Shown: in pieces, positions 15,203 through 24,800 of the stretch
Layout: the number at the start of each line of letters is the position of its first letter
How positions within the stretch are numbered: position 1 is the stretch's first letter
Made by a program: the position numbers and the translations under genes
From: JBGTNQ01 sp964646785
GTDB taxonomy: Bacteria; Patescibacteriota; Minisyncoccia; Phycocordibacterales; Zambryskibacteraceae
Assembly (NCBI GenBank): GCA_964646785.1
Contig: CAZYGU010000005.1
Span: 1 to 40,140, forward strand
Direction: 5' to 3'
Length of the DNA: 40,140 bases
The notes under the pieces: generated by a model
What the model was told of the DNA's origin: nothing
Databases searched by the model: none
What the model saw: the letters and a program-made list of their open reading frames with translations, nothing else

Positions 15203-16393
15203 ATGTCCAGACACACTACTGTCGGTATCGACATCGGCACATATCAAATTAAAGTTGTCGTTGCAGAAGAAGCAAGCGGAGACGACAAAGGATTCCCAAG
15301 AATTTTGGGAACGGGTTTTGCTGAATCGAAAGGACTTCGACATGGATATATCGTAAATAGTGCTGAAGTTGGGAGAGCACTCCGTTCAGCAATTTCACAA
15401 GCGGAAAAAGCTTCCGGCATTCAAGTAAAACGAGCATATGTTTCTGTTGGAGGTATTGGACTTGCGAGCGTTGTGTCGACTGGTTCAGTAGTAATCTCAA
15501 GAGGTGACGCAGAGATCACAGAGCTCGATACAGCAAAAGCTATGGATATTGCTCGTGAAGCAATCCCTCCTGCCCTTTCACAAAACCGCAGAATTATTTA
15601 TGAAATTCCGGTGAAATATCGTGTTGATGGTAAGGAAGTACTTGGTATACATCCTCTCTCAATGAAGGGGATCAAACTTGAGGTAAAAGCACTTTTTATT
15701 ACCTGTCTCGAACATCACCTCAAGGATCTTATTGAGGCAGTTGAAGAATCCGGTGTTGAAGTGATAGACGTTGTTGCTTCCCCTATCGCAGCAAGTTTTG
15801 TAACACTTAACAAGGCACAAAAAATTGCAGGATGCATTCTTGCAAACATTGGATCTGAAACAGTTTCTCTCGTTGTATTTGAAAACAACATCCCTATCTC
15901 TCTTGAAGTGTTTCCAATAGGTTCAACTGATATCACTAATGATATTGCGCTTGGACTTCGAATCCCCCTTGAAGAAGCAGAAAGTATAAAACTTGGAGGC
16001 ATCACCCAAACAACATTCCCAAAAAAGAAACTTGATGAAATCATCAATGCTCGACTTTCGGATATGTTTGAACTCATCGAAGCTCATTTGAAAAAAATTG
16101 GAAAGAATAGTCTTCTTCCTGCTGGAATCATTATTACTGGCGGAGGATCTTCTATTGGAACTATCGAGGATTTTGCAAAAGCATCACTCAAGCTTCCATC
16201 TCGAGTTGCCCACATCAATATTCCAGAGAAGGAGAAAGGAAAAGTGAAAGACGCTTTTTTTGCTGTTGCCCTTGGGCTTTGTATTCTCGGTATGAGCGAA
16301 GAAGACGGAAACTCTAGCGGCTCTATTGTAATCAAAACCCCACGAAATATATTGAACAAAGTTCGCTCTTTCCTTCATCCGTTTCTCCCCTAA
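15203..16393 (+). CDS. ftsA: Cell division protein FtsA
   Basis: 396 residues with the actin-like ATPase fold: phosphate-1 loop VGIDIGTYQIKVVVAE, the FtsA SHS2-type insert (VKRAYVSVGGIGL...), an IDVVASPIAASF segment, the phosphate-2 region ILANIGSETVSLVVFENN and the adenosine motif GIIITGGGSSI. FtsA polymerises at the membrane and tethers FtsZ. The C-terminus NILNKVRSFLHPFLP is a basic amphipathic stretch suitable as the membrane-binding helix. ftsZ lies beyond a 100-N gap, the classical gene order. Confidence 0.92.
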   Translation: MSRHTTVGIDIGTYQIKVVVAEEASGDDKGFPRILGTGFAESKGLRHGYIVNSAEVGRALRSAISQAEKASGIQVKRAYVSVGGIGLASVVSTGSVVISRGDAEITELDTAKAMDIAREAIPPALSQNRRIIYEIPVKYRVDGKEVLGIHPLSMKGIKLEVKALFITCLEHHLKDLIEAVEESGVEVIDVVASPIAASFVTLNKAQKIAGCILANIGSETVSLVVFENNIPISLEVFPIGSTDITNDIALGLRIPLEEAESIKLGGITQTTFPKKKLDEIINARLSDMFELIEAHLKKIGKNSLLPAGIIITGGGSSIGTIEDFAKASLKLPSRVAHINIPEKEKGKVKDAFFAVALGLCILGMSEEDGNSSGSIVIKTPRNILNKVRSFLHPFLP

Positions 16394-16395
16394 AA

Positions 16396-16495
16396 NNNNN
16401 NNNNNNNNNNNNNNNNNNNNNNNNNNNNNNNNNNNNNNNNNNNNNNNNNNNNNNNNNNNNNNNNNNNNNNNNNNNNNNNNNNNNNNNNNNNNNNN
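16396..16495. other. Assembly gap, 100 N, between ftsA and ftsZ
   Basis: Exactly 100 N starting 2 bp after the ftsA stop and ending 6 bp before the ftsZ ATG. Both genes look intact, but a small gene in the gap cannot be excluded. Confidence 0.98.
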
Positions 16496-16501
16496 AAAAC
16501 C

Positions 16502-17710
16502 ATGCCCCAAGTAAAACCAGAAGTTGAAGCATTCGCTCGAATCAAAGTCATCGGTATTGGTGGATCAGGAAAAAACGCTGTTAACCACATGATTAACTCC
16601 AAAGTTCGCGGAGTTGACTTCTTGTCGGTAAACACTGACGCACAGGACCTTCATCACTCTCTCGCAAAAAAGAAAATCCACATTGGAAAGAATCTTACTC
16701 GTGGCCTCGGAACTGGCATGAATCCAGATCTTGGAAAGCGTGCAGCTGAAGAAACAAAGGAAGAAATTCAAGAAGCAGTGAAAGGAGCTGATATGGTGTT
16801 CATCGCATGTGGAATGGGTGGTGGAACAGGAACAGGTGCCGCTTCTGTAGTTGCTCGTACTGCCAAAGAATCTGGTTGCCTTACTGTTGCAGTCGTAACA
16901 AAACCATTTTTCTTTGAAGGCCTCCAGAGAATGCGCATTGCTGAACAAGGTATTGAAGAACTCAAACAATCAGTTGATGCGATCATTATTATCCCAAACG
17001 ATCGACTCCTTTCAACGATCGATAAAGACACTACCGCAAAGAATGCATTCGCTATGTGTGATGACATTCTCCGCCGTGCAGTAGAAGGCATCTCAGACCT
17101 CGTAACAACACCAGGTATCATCAATATCGACTTTGCAGATATCAGGGCAATCATGGAGAACGCAGGACCAGCTCTTATGGGTATTGGATACGCATCTGGA
17201 GAAAAGCGAGCAGAAGAGGCTGCAAGAACAGCTATCAATTCCCCACTTCTCGAGGTTTCTATCTCTGGAGCAAAAGGAGTTCTCTTCTCTATCGCTGGAG
17301 GTGACGACCTTACGATGTTCGAAATCCAAGATGCAGCGAAAGTTATCACTGAGTCTGTTGATCCAAATGCCAAAATTATCTTCGGAACAGTACGCGATGA
17401 AAAACTTAAAAAAGGAGAAGTTAAAATCACTGTTATTGCTTCCGGCTTTCCAGAAAGCATGGTAAAGAAGAGCCTTTTCCAGCAAGATGGTTTGCAAGAT
17501 GAAAAAAAGGGAGGAGGAAAAATCTACAACAGTATGCCAGTGTTTGGTGGTAATAAAGAGATGAAGGAGGAAAAGAAACCTGAACCAGTTGTAGTTACAA
17601 CTCCTTCAGTAGCTCCTGCCCCACAAAATACAACCCCAGTTTCAGCTGATAATGATGACGATGATTGGGGTGCAGTACCAGCATTTCTCCGAAGATCAAA
17701 ACTAAAATAG
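16502..17710 (+). CDS. ftsZ: Cell division protein FtsZ
   Basis: 402 residues. Tubulin-like GTPase that forms the division ring. Seen: VIGIGGSGKNAVNHM (first nucleotide loop), FLSVNTDAQDL, the tubulin signature GGGTGTG at residues 106-112, the T7-type stretch IDFADIRAIMENAG with catalytic Asp residues, and a flexible Lys/Pro-rich linker of about 60 residues. The C-terminus DDWGAVPAFLRR is the conserved peptide that contacts FtsA. The upstream ribosome-binding area is hidden by the gap. A terminator follows. Confidence 0.96.
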   Translation: MPQVKPEVEAFARIKVIGIGGSGKNAVNHMINSKVRGVDFLSVNTDAQDLHHSLAKKKIHIGKNLTRGLGTGMNPDLGKRAAEETKEEIQEAVKGADMVFIACGMGGGTGTGAASVVARTAKESGCLTVAVVTKPFFFEGLQRMRIAEQGIEELKQSVDAIIIIPNDRLLSTIDKDTTAKNAFAMCDDILRRAVEGISDLVTTPGIINIDFADIRAIMENAGPALMGIGYASGEKRAEEAARTAINSPLLEVSISGAKGVLFSIAGGDDLTMFEIQDAAKVITESVDPNAKIIFGTVRDEKLKKGEVKITVIASGFPESMVKKSLFQQDGLQDEKKGGGKIYNSMPVFGGNKEMKEEKKPEPVVVTTPSVAPAPQNTTPVSADNDDDDWGAVPAFLRRSKLK

Positions 17711-17743
17711 TAGTGTATCTTTAGTTTTATAGATTGTAGATAC

Positions 17744-17781
17744 AAACACAAAAAAACGACATTGGTCGTTTTTTTGTGTTT
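17744..17781 (+). terminator. Terminator after ftsZ
   Basis: Perfect 17-bp inverted repeat (17744-17760 with 17765-17781), loop ATTG, with seven T in the right arm. Confidence 0.9.
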
Positions 17782-17910
17782 CGAAGCCTCCCCTTTCTAT
17801 TGCCTTACAGGAAGAAGTCTTAGTATTGTAATTTCACCAAGAGACTGTATTGTAAAAAAGGATTTTCATCGCTTCACATCGATCCTTTTAACACTCAGTA
17901 CGAGGTATCT

Positions 17911-18246
17911 ATGCTGTCTCAAGATTTGGTTGGGAAAGCAAACACAAAGACACGCGACAAATACTTCAAGGGAATTTTCATCGGAATTGCTACTACCATT
18001 GTCGGTGTGGCAATCTTTGGTGAAATTCTTTTTATTGTCGCCATGACAACAGGGGCTGTAGTTGCATTCCTAACAAACAAAAACTGGATTGGTCTACTAG
18101 GAACACTGACCGGAGTTGCGTTGGTGATCGGATGTGGTGCAGCAAGTATGCTGTATGGACCAATTGCAGGGTTTGTGTTCGGTCTCGGATCCGCACTTTT
18201 TTTGTCAGGACTACACAGCAAAATGAAACCGAAGAGAACCCTTTAG
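17911..18246 (+). CDS. Small integral membrane protein, unknown
   Basis: 111 residues. A basic, polar N-terminus (GKANTKTRDKYFKG) is followed by three or four hydrophobic segments (about 22-37, 42-54, 61-75, 82-100) and a Lys/Arg-rich C-terminus, suggesting both ends in the cytoplasm. Glycine is frequent in the helices. No family recognised. GAGG sits 5 nt before the ATG. Upstream, AAAGGAT and ATCCTTT (in 17859-17890) could form a leader hairpin. Confidence 0.55.
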   Translation: MLSQDLVGKANTKTRDKYFKGIFIGIATTIVGVAIFGEILFIVAMTTGAVVAFLTNKNWIGLLGTLTGVALVIGCGAASMLYGPIAGFVFGLGSALFLSGLHSKMKPKRTL

Positions 18247-18270
18247 ACTCCCTGGTACAAAAGTTATATA

Positions 18271-18302
18271 TCTGCCGAGGCCTCGCCTCGGCAGATTTTT
18301 TT
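18271..18302 (+). terminator. Terminator after the small membrane protein gene
   Basis: TCTGCCGAGGC (18271-18281) pairs with 18285-18295 across a CTC loop, then seven T. The apical 13 nt are shared with the hairpin at 9893-9929. Confidence 0.9.
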
Positions 18303-18365
18303 GGTTCAAACGAGTTCCCTATGCTACTATACTGACTACTAACAACTTAAAACGAACGACTTTTT

Positions 18366-19289
18366 ATGCAATACGACTTAGCAATTATCGGAGGAGGACC
18401 AGCAGGTGTCGCTGCGGGTGTCTACGCTTCACGAAAACAACTCAATACTGTGTTTATTACTGATGAATGGGGAGGTCAGAGTACTGTTTCTGACGGTATC
18501 CAAAACTGGATTGGAACTATCACTATTCCAGGAACACAGCTCGCTCAGAGCCTCAAAATGCACCTCAAAGAGTACGCAGGTACCATCGTTAACATTCGTG
18601 AAAAGGAGCGTGTAGAGCTCGTATCAAAAATTGATGGAGGATTTTCAGTGAAAACAAATATTGGTGAATACCAAACACGAACGATCCTTATTGCAACAGG
18701 AAGTACCCGAAGGAAACTCACAATTCCAGGAGCAGAAGAATTTGATAACAAAGGTGTAACCTACTGTGCGTCATGTGACGGACCACTCTTTGCTGGAAAA
18801 GATGTTGTGGTTATTGGAGGTGGAAATGCAGGGTTTGAAACAGCAGCTCAGCTTCTTGCTTACTGTAATAGTGTAACAATGCTCAATCGAAGTGCTGATT
18901 TCAAAGCGGATCCTGTAACAGTACAGAAAGTTTTATCGCATCCAAACATGAAAGTAGTCATGAATGCGACTCCTCTTCAAATCAAAGGAGACAAATTTGT
19001 AACCGGCATTGTATACGAAGACACTACTACAAAGACAAGCACTGAAATCAAAGCTGAAGGAATATTTGTTGAAATTGGACTCATCCCATCTACTGACTAT
19101 GTAAGAAACGTAGTTCCGCTCAATGCATACGGTCAAATTATTATTGACCCAAGAAACCAAGAGACCCAAACACCGGGAATTTGGGCAGCGGGAGATTGTA
19201 CTGATACTCTCTATCACCAAAACAATATCGCCGCTGGTGACGGTGTACGTGCCCTAGAAGATATCTACATGCATCTCCATACAAAATAA
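18366..19289 (+). CDS. trxB: Thioredoxin reductase
   Basis: 307 residues. Flavoprotein that passes electrons from NAD(P)H to thioredoxin. FAD-binding IIGGGPAGVAAGVYASR at the N-terminus, the redox-active CASCDG (Cys134 and Cys137), the NAD(P)H Rossmann motif VVIGGGNAGFETA, and the C-terminal FAD motif GIWAAGDC. The size fits the low-molecular-weight TrxB class. The nucleotide-binding part lacks the typical HRRxxFRA of NADPH-dependent enzymes (NRSADFKAD here), so cofactor preference is open. Preceded by a TATACT box near 18328 with about 30 nt of leader and no Shine-Dalgarno. Confidence 0.88.
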   Translation: MQYDLAIIGGGPAGVAAGVYASRKQLNTVFITDEWGGQSTVSDGIQNWIGTITIPGTQLAQSLKMHLKEYAGTIVNIREKERVELVSKIDGGFSVKTNIGEYQTRTILIATGSTRRKLTIPGAEEFDNKGVTYCASCDGPLFAGKDVVVIGGGNAGFETAAQLLAYCNSVTMLNRSADFKADPVTVQKVLSHPNMKVVMNATPLQIKGDKFVTGIVYEDTTTKTSTEIKAEGIFVEIGLIPSTDYVRNVVPLNAYGQIIIDPRNQETQTPGIWAAGDCTDTLYHQNNIAAGDGVRALEDIYMHLHTK

Positions 19290-19326
19290 CAACAAAAGAA
19301 CCGCCAATGGCGGTTCTTTTGTTGTT
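19288..19326. terminator. Bidirectional terminator after trxB
   Basis: Perfect 18-bp inverted repeat (19288-19305 with 19309-19326), loop AAT, T-rich right arm and A-rich left arm. It can also end the minus-strand CAP gene whose stop is at 19360. Confidence 0.9.
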
Positions 19327-19359
19327 ATAGAAACCTAATATGCATTTTATTTGAAGTCT

Positions 19360-20403
19360 TTATATCACAACGACAGATCCAAACATTGTTTGTGAAAGAT
19401 AGAGTAATACAATAATAAACAAAAGAAGAATAATTCCCGCAATAACGTTTCTTGGATGCTGTCGTTTTATCTCAATACCGATCAAAAGAGCTATAGCGAG
19501 AATAACAAGACCAGCAAGAATCTCAAAACCAATAACGAGTATTCTTTTTTGTGAAGTAAGAAACTTCTCTTTCATTCCTGCGTTTTGTACAGGCTTCGGT
19601 GTGCTATCACTGACAACTTCAGGTGGATCAGTGCTTTCAATAGCTACAAACATTTCTGTTCCAGAAACAACTGATTCTGCGAGAACTGTCTCAGGTGCCG
19701 TTTCTCCAAGGACTCCTATAGTATTTTTTTTGGAATTTGATGGGGAAGTCGAAGCTGTTGTTGTTGCACCCAGTACATTCGTTGCAATGGTTGTAGTTGC
19801 TGGCGCTTTCGGTTTTGGTGTTATGACAACAGAAGGTTTCTTTGTTTGAGCTGGTTTTCCAAACATTTGCACTACAAACACAGTCGCCTGACCATTATAA
19901 GTTCCTTGTGCTGTTGCAATACCAATCTCGGTAAATTTTCCATTCAAAATGTTTGCACGGTGACCTGGTGAGTTCATCCATGCAGTATTCACTTCACCTG
20001 AATCAGTAAAGTTAATTGCAAGATTTTCTCCTGCAGAACTATATTTGTACCCAGCATCTGAAAACCAATACCATGGAGTTTTACCTTCTGGACTTGTATG
20101 CGCAAAATAACTTTTTGCAGCCATGTCATTTGCTTTCGCTTGTGCCGCTTTTTCTAGAATCGGATTTACAGTAAGAACAGCAAGTTGATTACTTGTTCGA
20201 TCCTGGTTTGCAAGATCAACGAGCACCGGTGGTAAGACAGCACTTAAAATACCTGTTTTTAAAAAGAGTAAGTTTTGGAAAATTCCAACTGCAAATAATG
20301 CAAGTGCAAGAAGAGAGATACACGCAACACCAGTCTTTCGCAAAAGATGCGGCTTGTAGTCGTTGTTTTGGTTTGGAATAAGATATTTCCTCACAATGTT
20401 CAT
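19360..20403 (-). CDS. CAP/SCP-domain membrane protein
   Basis: 347 residues. A short polar N-terminus with NDYKPHLLR leads into a membrane helix (about 27-45). A CAP (cysteine-rich secretory/PR-1 superfamily) domain covers about 65-185: LTVNPILEKAAQAKANDMA, SYFAHTSPEG with the first His, SAGENLA, and AWMNSPGHRANILN with the second His, then TVFVVQMFG. A Pro/Thr/Ser-rich linker of about 90 residues follows, and two membrane helices close the protein (about 288-306 and 315-345). The CAP domain is thus held outside the cell. The role of bacterial CAP proteins is mostly unknown. It is 52 bp downstream of the sortase gene but has its own promoter. Confidence 0.8.
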   Translation of the reverse strand: MNIVRKYLIPNQNNDYKPHLLRKTGVACISLLALALFAVGIFQNLLFLKTGILSAVLPPVLVDLANQDRTSNQLAVLTVNPILEKAAQAKANDMAAKSYFAHTSPEGKTPWYWFSDAGYKYSSAGENLAINFTDSGEVNTAWMNSPGHRANILNGKFTEIGIATAQGTYNGQATVFVVQMFGKPAQTKKPSVVITPKPKAPATTTIATNVLGATTTASTSPSNSKKNTIGVLGETAPETVLAESVVSGTEMFVAIESTDPPEVVSDSTPKPVQNAGMKEKFLTSQKRILVIGFEILAGLVILAIALLIGIEIKRQHPRNVIAGIILLLFIIVLLYLSQTMFGSVVVI

Positions 20404-20409
20404 GTATAT

Positions 20410-20418
20410 ATTATATCA
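20410..20418 (-). promoter_or_regulatory. Extended -10 promoter, leaderless start of CAP gene
   Basis: Minus strand: TGaTATAAT, then ATATAC, then ATG at 20403. Perfect extended -10 with 6 nt to the start codon. Confidence 0.7.
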
Positions 20419-20455
20419 CATAATTACGCATTATGCAATAGTTTGTGCACACCCT

Positions 20456-21169
20456 TTACTGCTCAACAATTCCCATAAAATCCGTGAACACTACTAGCCT
20501 TTTATCATATATCTTTTTCTCAGGAATCCATATACCGTCACAGGTAATAATGTTCAAATGTGCACCCGTAGAAGCCCCAAAAATGAGCTCTAGCGGTGCA
20601 TTATTATAATCATAGAGTGACATGCCGGTAACCTTAAATTCGAGCTTTTTGCCCTCATTATTGAGAACATACACCATGTCCCCTATCTTTAACTTGTTGA
20701 GATCACCTAAAACCGCAGGATCCCCTTTCCCATCATCCAAATGCCCAGCAATAACAGCATTCCCCTCTGTCCCAGGATAGTAACCAAGCTTATACCACCC
20801 AACATCAGTAAAATTATTTGGCACCGCCATCTTACCCTTCGCTGTCTTCCCTACCTGTTGAATCTTTGCATCAAGTCCTATTATCGGAACCATGAATCTT
20901 ACCGGTGTTGATGAAGAGGTGATCGGTGAAGCGACCTCAGGCACTGGTGGCAACTCCACAAGCCGCGCTTCTTTGCTCTGCACTTTCCATAACACAAGTC
21001 CGATGACGCACAAAAATACAACATTAAGAACCACGAGTTTTGTATACACATGTGGTTCGTAGGAAGTTTTTTTCTTGTTTGGTTTTATTGTTTTTTCTAA
21101 AACATCAGGAGTAGACTCGATACTTGATTCTTCCATTGGTTCAGTAGATATTTTTTTTGATCGTGGCAT
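20456..21169 (-). CDS. Sortase
   Basis: 237 residues. A charged cytoplasmic N-terminus, one membrane helix (about 43-61), a Pro-rich spacer, then the sortase beta barrel with the catalytic triad in place: His143 in VIAGHLDD, Cys210 in IITCDG and Arg224 in DKRLVVF. Sortases cut an LPXTG-like signal and attach the protein to a surface acceptor. The layout (N-terminal anchor, ITCDG) resembles class D/E/F enzymes; the class cannot be fixed without alignment. It is 9 bp downstream of a CAP gene and near an LPDTG protein gene, its likely substrate. Confidence 0.85.
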   Translation of the reverse strand: MPRSKKISTEPMEESSIESTPDVLEKTIKPNKKKTSYEPHVYTKLVVLNVVFLCVIGLVLWKVQSKEARLVELPPVPEVASPITSSSTPVRFMVPIIGLDAKIQQVGKTAKGKMAVPNNFTDVGWYKLGYYPGTEGNAVIAGHLDDGKGDPAVLGDLNKLKIGDMVYVLNNEGKKLEFKVTGMSLYDYNNAPLELIFGASTGAHLNIITCDGIWIPEKKIYDKRLVVFTDFMGIVEQ

Positions 21170-21178
21170 AAAAAAGAA

Positions 21179-21781
21179 TTATGATTGTGTTTGTAGTACC
21201 GCAAGATATTGCATCAAAAGTCCGATAAGTTGTCGGATCAATTCAGCTTGATTTACTTGCGTAGTTGAAGCTCCGAGAACAGCCTTTGGTGCTACAACTT
21301 TTGGTTTTGCTGTATATTCCACAACAAACGAAACTATTTCGCCTTGGTACACTCCTTGTTCGATTGCTACTCCAATATCAGAGTACAAAGGATTAAGGAT
21401 ATTCGCTCTGTGTTCAGGTGATGCCATCCACTCAGCAACGAGTTCTTTTGCATCATCGATACCTTCTGCCAAGTTTTCTCCTACTGCTTCATAACTGTAG
21501 TGTGCAGATTCAACAGGCCACCAAAGTGCACCGTTTACAGATTTCGTATGACTCAGTACTCCCCTTGAAGCAATATCTTTTACCTTGAGCTCTGCTGCTT
21601 TTGTAAGTGACACATGCTGTTTGAATACAGGAAGTGAGTGTGCAACTCTTTCTTTGTTTACTTCAGCAACAATATTTTGCACAGACAAAGGAACAAGAAT
21701 TGTTTCCGGATATGTAGCGGCTGATACGTTGAATGGACTCACAAGAAAGCTCAAACAAAGGATGAGGGTGAATATTCTCAT
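21179..21781 (-). CDS. Secreted CAP/SCP-domain protein
   Basis: 200 residues from the ATG at 21781 (MRIFTLIL); the longer frame to 21904 runs through the terminator hairpin and is not used. A signal peptide of about 22 residues ends VSAAT. The CAP domain follows: VNKERVAHSLPVF, GVLSHTKSV with the first His, YEAVGENLAEG, and EWMASPEHRANILNPLY with the second His, then VSFVVEYT. The C-terminal 35 residues are helical (AELIRQLIGLLMQYLAVLQ). It is a smaller relative of the CAP protein encoded at 19360-20403 and is co-transcribed with the sortase. Confidence 0.78.
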   Translation of the reverse strand: MRIFTLILCLSFLVSPFNVSAATYPETILVPLSVQNIVAEVNKERVAHSLPVFKQHVSLTKAAELKVKDIASRGVLSHTKSVNGALWWPVESAHYSYEAVGENLAEGIDDAKELVAEWMASPEHRANILNPLYSDIGVAIEQGVYQGEIVSFVVEYTAKPKVVAPKAVLGASTTQVNQAELIRQLIGLLMQYLAVLQTQS

Positions 21782-21788
21782 TGGGATT

Positions 21789-21797
21789 ATTATAGCA
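21789..21797 (-). promoter_or_regulatory. Extended -10 promoter fused to the preceding terminator
   Basis: Minus strand: TGcTATAAT, then AATCCCA, then ATG at 21781. The TG and C come from the foot of the terminator hairpin 21795-21825, so terminator and promoter overlap. Confidence 0.65.
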
Positions 21798-21825
21798 AAA
21801 CCCCGCACTTTGTGCGGGGTTTTGC
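21795..21825 (-). terminator. Terminator after the LPDTG protein gene
   Basis: GCAAAACCCCGCAC (21795-21808) pairs perfectly with 21812-21825, 14 bp, 3-nt loop. It lies 24 bp after the stop codon at 21849. On the minus strand the arm ends in TTTTGC, so the T-tract is short. Confidence 0.75.
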
Positions 21826-21848
21826 AGCTTAGGAAACCTAAGTATGAA

Positions 21849-24800
21849 TTAACTATTTCGCATTCTGCGCACTGCCACTGTATTAAGGGCAAGGAGTGCA
21901 ACAAAGAGAGAAAGTGTCACCATGAATGCCTGTGATCTTTCACCGTTTCCAGTATCTGGAAGATCAGGAAGATCTGTTGAGGCACCAAGAACTGTTGGAG
22001 CTCCAGTACTTGCTCCTGCTACAGAACCACGGCGACTTCCACCACTTCGTGACGATGGAGTGTTAGGTGTGTTGTTATCACCTCCTCCACAGTTTTCAGT
22101 ACAATCTGTGAGAGTCACAATCGTTGTAGGTTCGAAGTCGAAGGTCTGTGTGTGAGTATTTGAACCTGTCTTGATAGCAACAACGAAATTATCGATATCA
22201 GCAACATATCCAGTAGGACCAGGTTCACCAACACGAACACCCATCCAACCACCAACAGGTAGAACTCGTGCACTTGGGAAAGCACTTACAATAGAACTCC
22301 ATGTTCGAAATTCATTTACATTACCATCTGGCCACTTGTTATCGTCCGGTGTTGATGAAGTATTATCTACCCCTTTCGCATAACCTGACCAAGTCCACAT
22401 AGCATTTCCATTATTGTATGCATCATAGGTATTCCATGTATCTTGTGGAACAGCTCCATTTTGACTTGGAACATGCACAAGACGTCTCTGATATGAACCT
22501 GAGGAACCTGTAAAGTCTACGTTGAATTGCATGTATGGTGATTCTGTTGGACCAGCAACACCACCATGTGAATATGCTGAGTATTTAAGTGCTTTAATAG
22601 CTGAGAGTGCTGTACCAGAGAATTGGAATGTCGCAATATTCTTACGATCATTAGGATTTGCACCTAGTGAGAACTCAACACTTCCAACTCCAAGAACTGC
22701 AGGAGCAGGACCAGTTACAAAAGTACCAAGATTATTATCAATCGTGTCATTTGTATCGTTGTACATGAACCACTTGTTCATACCGTTCATCATGACAATA
22801 AGCGGATTTGAAGATGAGTTATCAAGATTTGATGCAAAGATAGTTGTCGTTGCATATGTCATTGTTTCTCCGCCACCATTATCATTCGGAACACATTGTC
22901 CATCGTTATTGAGGTGCATACCTTCTGGAACAGTTGCCTGAATTCCTTCAAGGTTTGGACATACATCTGGAGTAGTTGGAACATTCCATGCTACACAGTG
23001 ATATGTTTGACCAGCAACCATGTTGTCTACTCGGTCGTAGTTGTCGTAATTGAGTACATCAACATTACAGTAGATTTCAGCACTCACATCATTCCATCCA
23101 CCTTCAGAGCTCGTGTCGCCAGAGAAAGGAATGTATCCTGCCTTTGGAACTTCACGCACCCAGACATAGTGTCCGTTTACTGCGACAGGAACGTTGATTG
23201 AGATTGTTCCATCAACAGCAGTTGCTCCTGAAGTTGTCCATGGTGATCCTGCTGACATGTTGTTATCTCCAGGATTTGCGGTACCTTCTGGTGCCCACTG
23301 GAAATTCCATCCTGATTCAAGATGACAACTTGGGTGTGCTGGGATCTGTAATTCGGCATTTCCATTTATCCAGTTTGCTGCAGTAGTTGCATCAATTGGT
23401 GGGTTTGGCATACCAACTCCATCACCTCGGTTTGGAAGATCTGCTTCGTTGTTACATACAATTTTTGTTACAACAACATTTGCAGTTGTAGGACATGTCT
23501 TGTTCCATACAATCACATGCTGATTTGAACTAATGTTGTTTAGACTAAGACCTGATGTCTTTGGTGCATTCATTGCTTCGTTAAGGGTTGTTCCGTATGA
23601 GTACCCAACAAGCTGGAATTTACCTGGCTGACATACAGAGTCGATTGGAAGAATATTTGATTCACCACCAACAACTTCACTTGCATTGAATGTGTTTCCA
23701 TTATTCGTAAGCTCATGACTTGCTGCAGTATATCCGTTTTCGCTACTCAAGATTGGAGTTGCGGTTAGGTTTCCAGATGTATCATTTGGAGTCGGATCGC
23801 CATCTACCCAAGATGCTTGAGTTGTTACACTGAAGGTAGTAGTGCCAGCTGACTGTGCAGTAGCATGTTCACCATCAATAAACTTATGGAGAGTAACGAT
23901 TGATGTTGGAGTGTTTCCGTTGTTTCCACCTCCACAATTTGAACTCCAATCAAGCTTGAACATAACACCAGCTGGGTTTGCAGAAGGATCTGCATCCTGA
24001 CCAATTTCCCAGTTTGTTGCAGTCACTTCAATAGTGTTTACACCATTGATTAAGAATGGAAGAACATTGTAGGTATCTTGTGTTTCAGCTTGGAAGTTAT
24101 TTTGATCGAATACAACAGGGACTACATTGCCATTTACTTTCACACTGTAGTTGTTGTCAGCAGCAATCATAAGATTACCAGCTGTTGGGGTTCCAGGAAT
24201 AGTGAATGTCTTAGTAAAGACCTTTGTAAGGTCAGCGTCATTTGTAGGTGCTACAACAGGATTGGTTGCCCAGATCCATGATGCACCAGGAATACTTGCT
24301 GTCCATGCTGGATGTGTAGGAGTAAGAAGAACTGCAGGTGCAGTATCAGTAGTATTCGTTACTGTCGTATCACTCACTACTGAACCTGATGTTGGCTGAC
24401 ACTGATTTCCATGTGTACAACTTACAATTTTAATTTCAGCAACAAGATCATTGTAGTCTTTGTCAGCTGAACCAAGTGGAGTTATGTCTTCAAACGCAAC
24501 AGCATATGTGCCTGCCACTGGTGAATACACAACTGCATGATCCTCGTTTCCACTATTAAGTGTGTACTGAGTTGCGAACACAGTTGATCCACTCTTAAGT
24601 GCAAAACCGATTGAAGTATGTCCTGTTGTAGGGATGACTACAGAAGGAACAGCTGGAATTGAATTTGTATTTCCAGGAACAGTAAAGAGATTTACAAATG
24701 TAGAAGTATCACCGTCGAAGTAATATCCGAGTTCATTTGTATTTCCTGCAATCGCGTTGATGAGTTTTACATCAACAGTGACAGAAGAAGTGTTCACAGG

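Noticed and set aside
16768..17460. 230-residue minus-strand ORF
   Set aside because: It lies entirely antisense to ftsZ, whose identity is certain.
21782..21904. Longer N-terminus of the secreted CAP protein
   Set aside because: It would be translated through the terminator hairpin and overlaps the end of the LPDTG gene; the signal peptide begins at the ATG at 21781.
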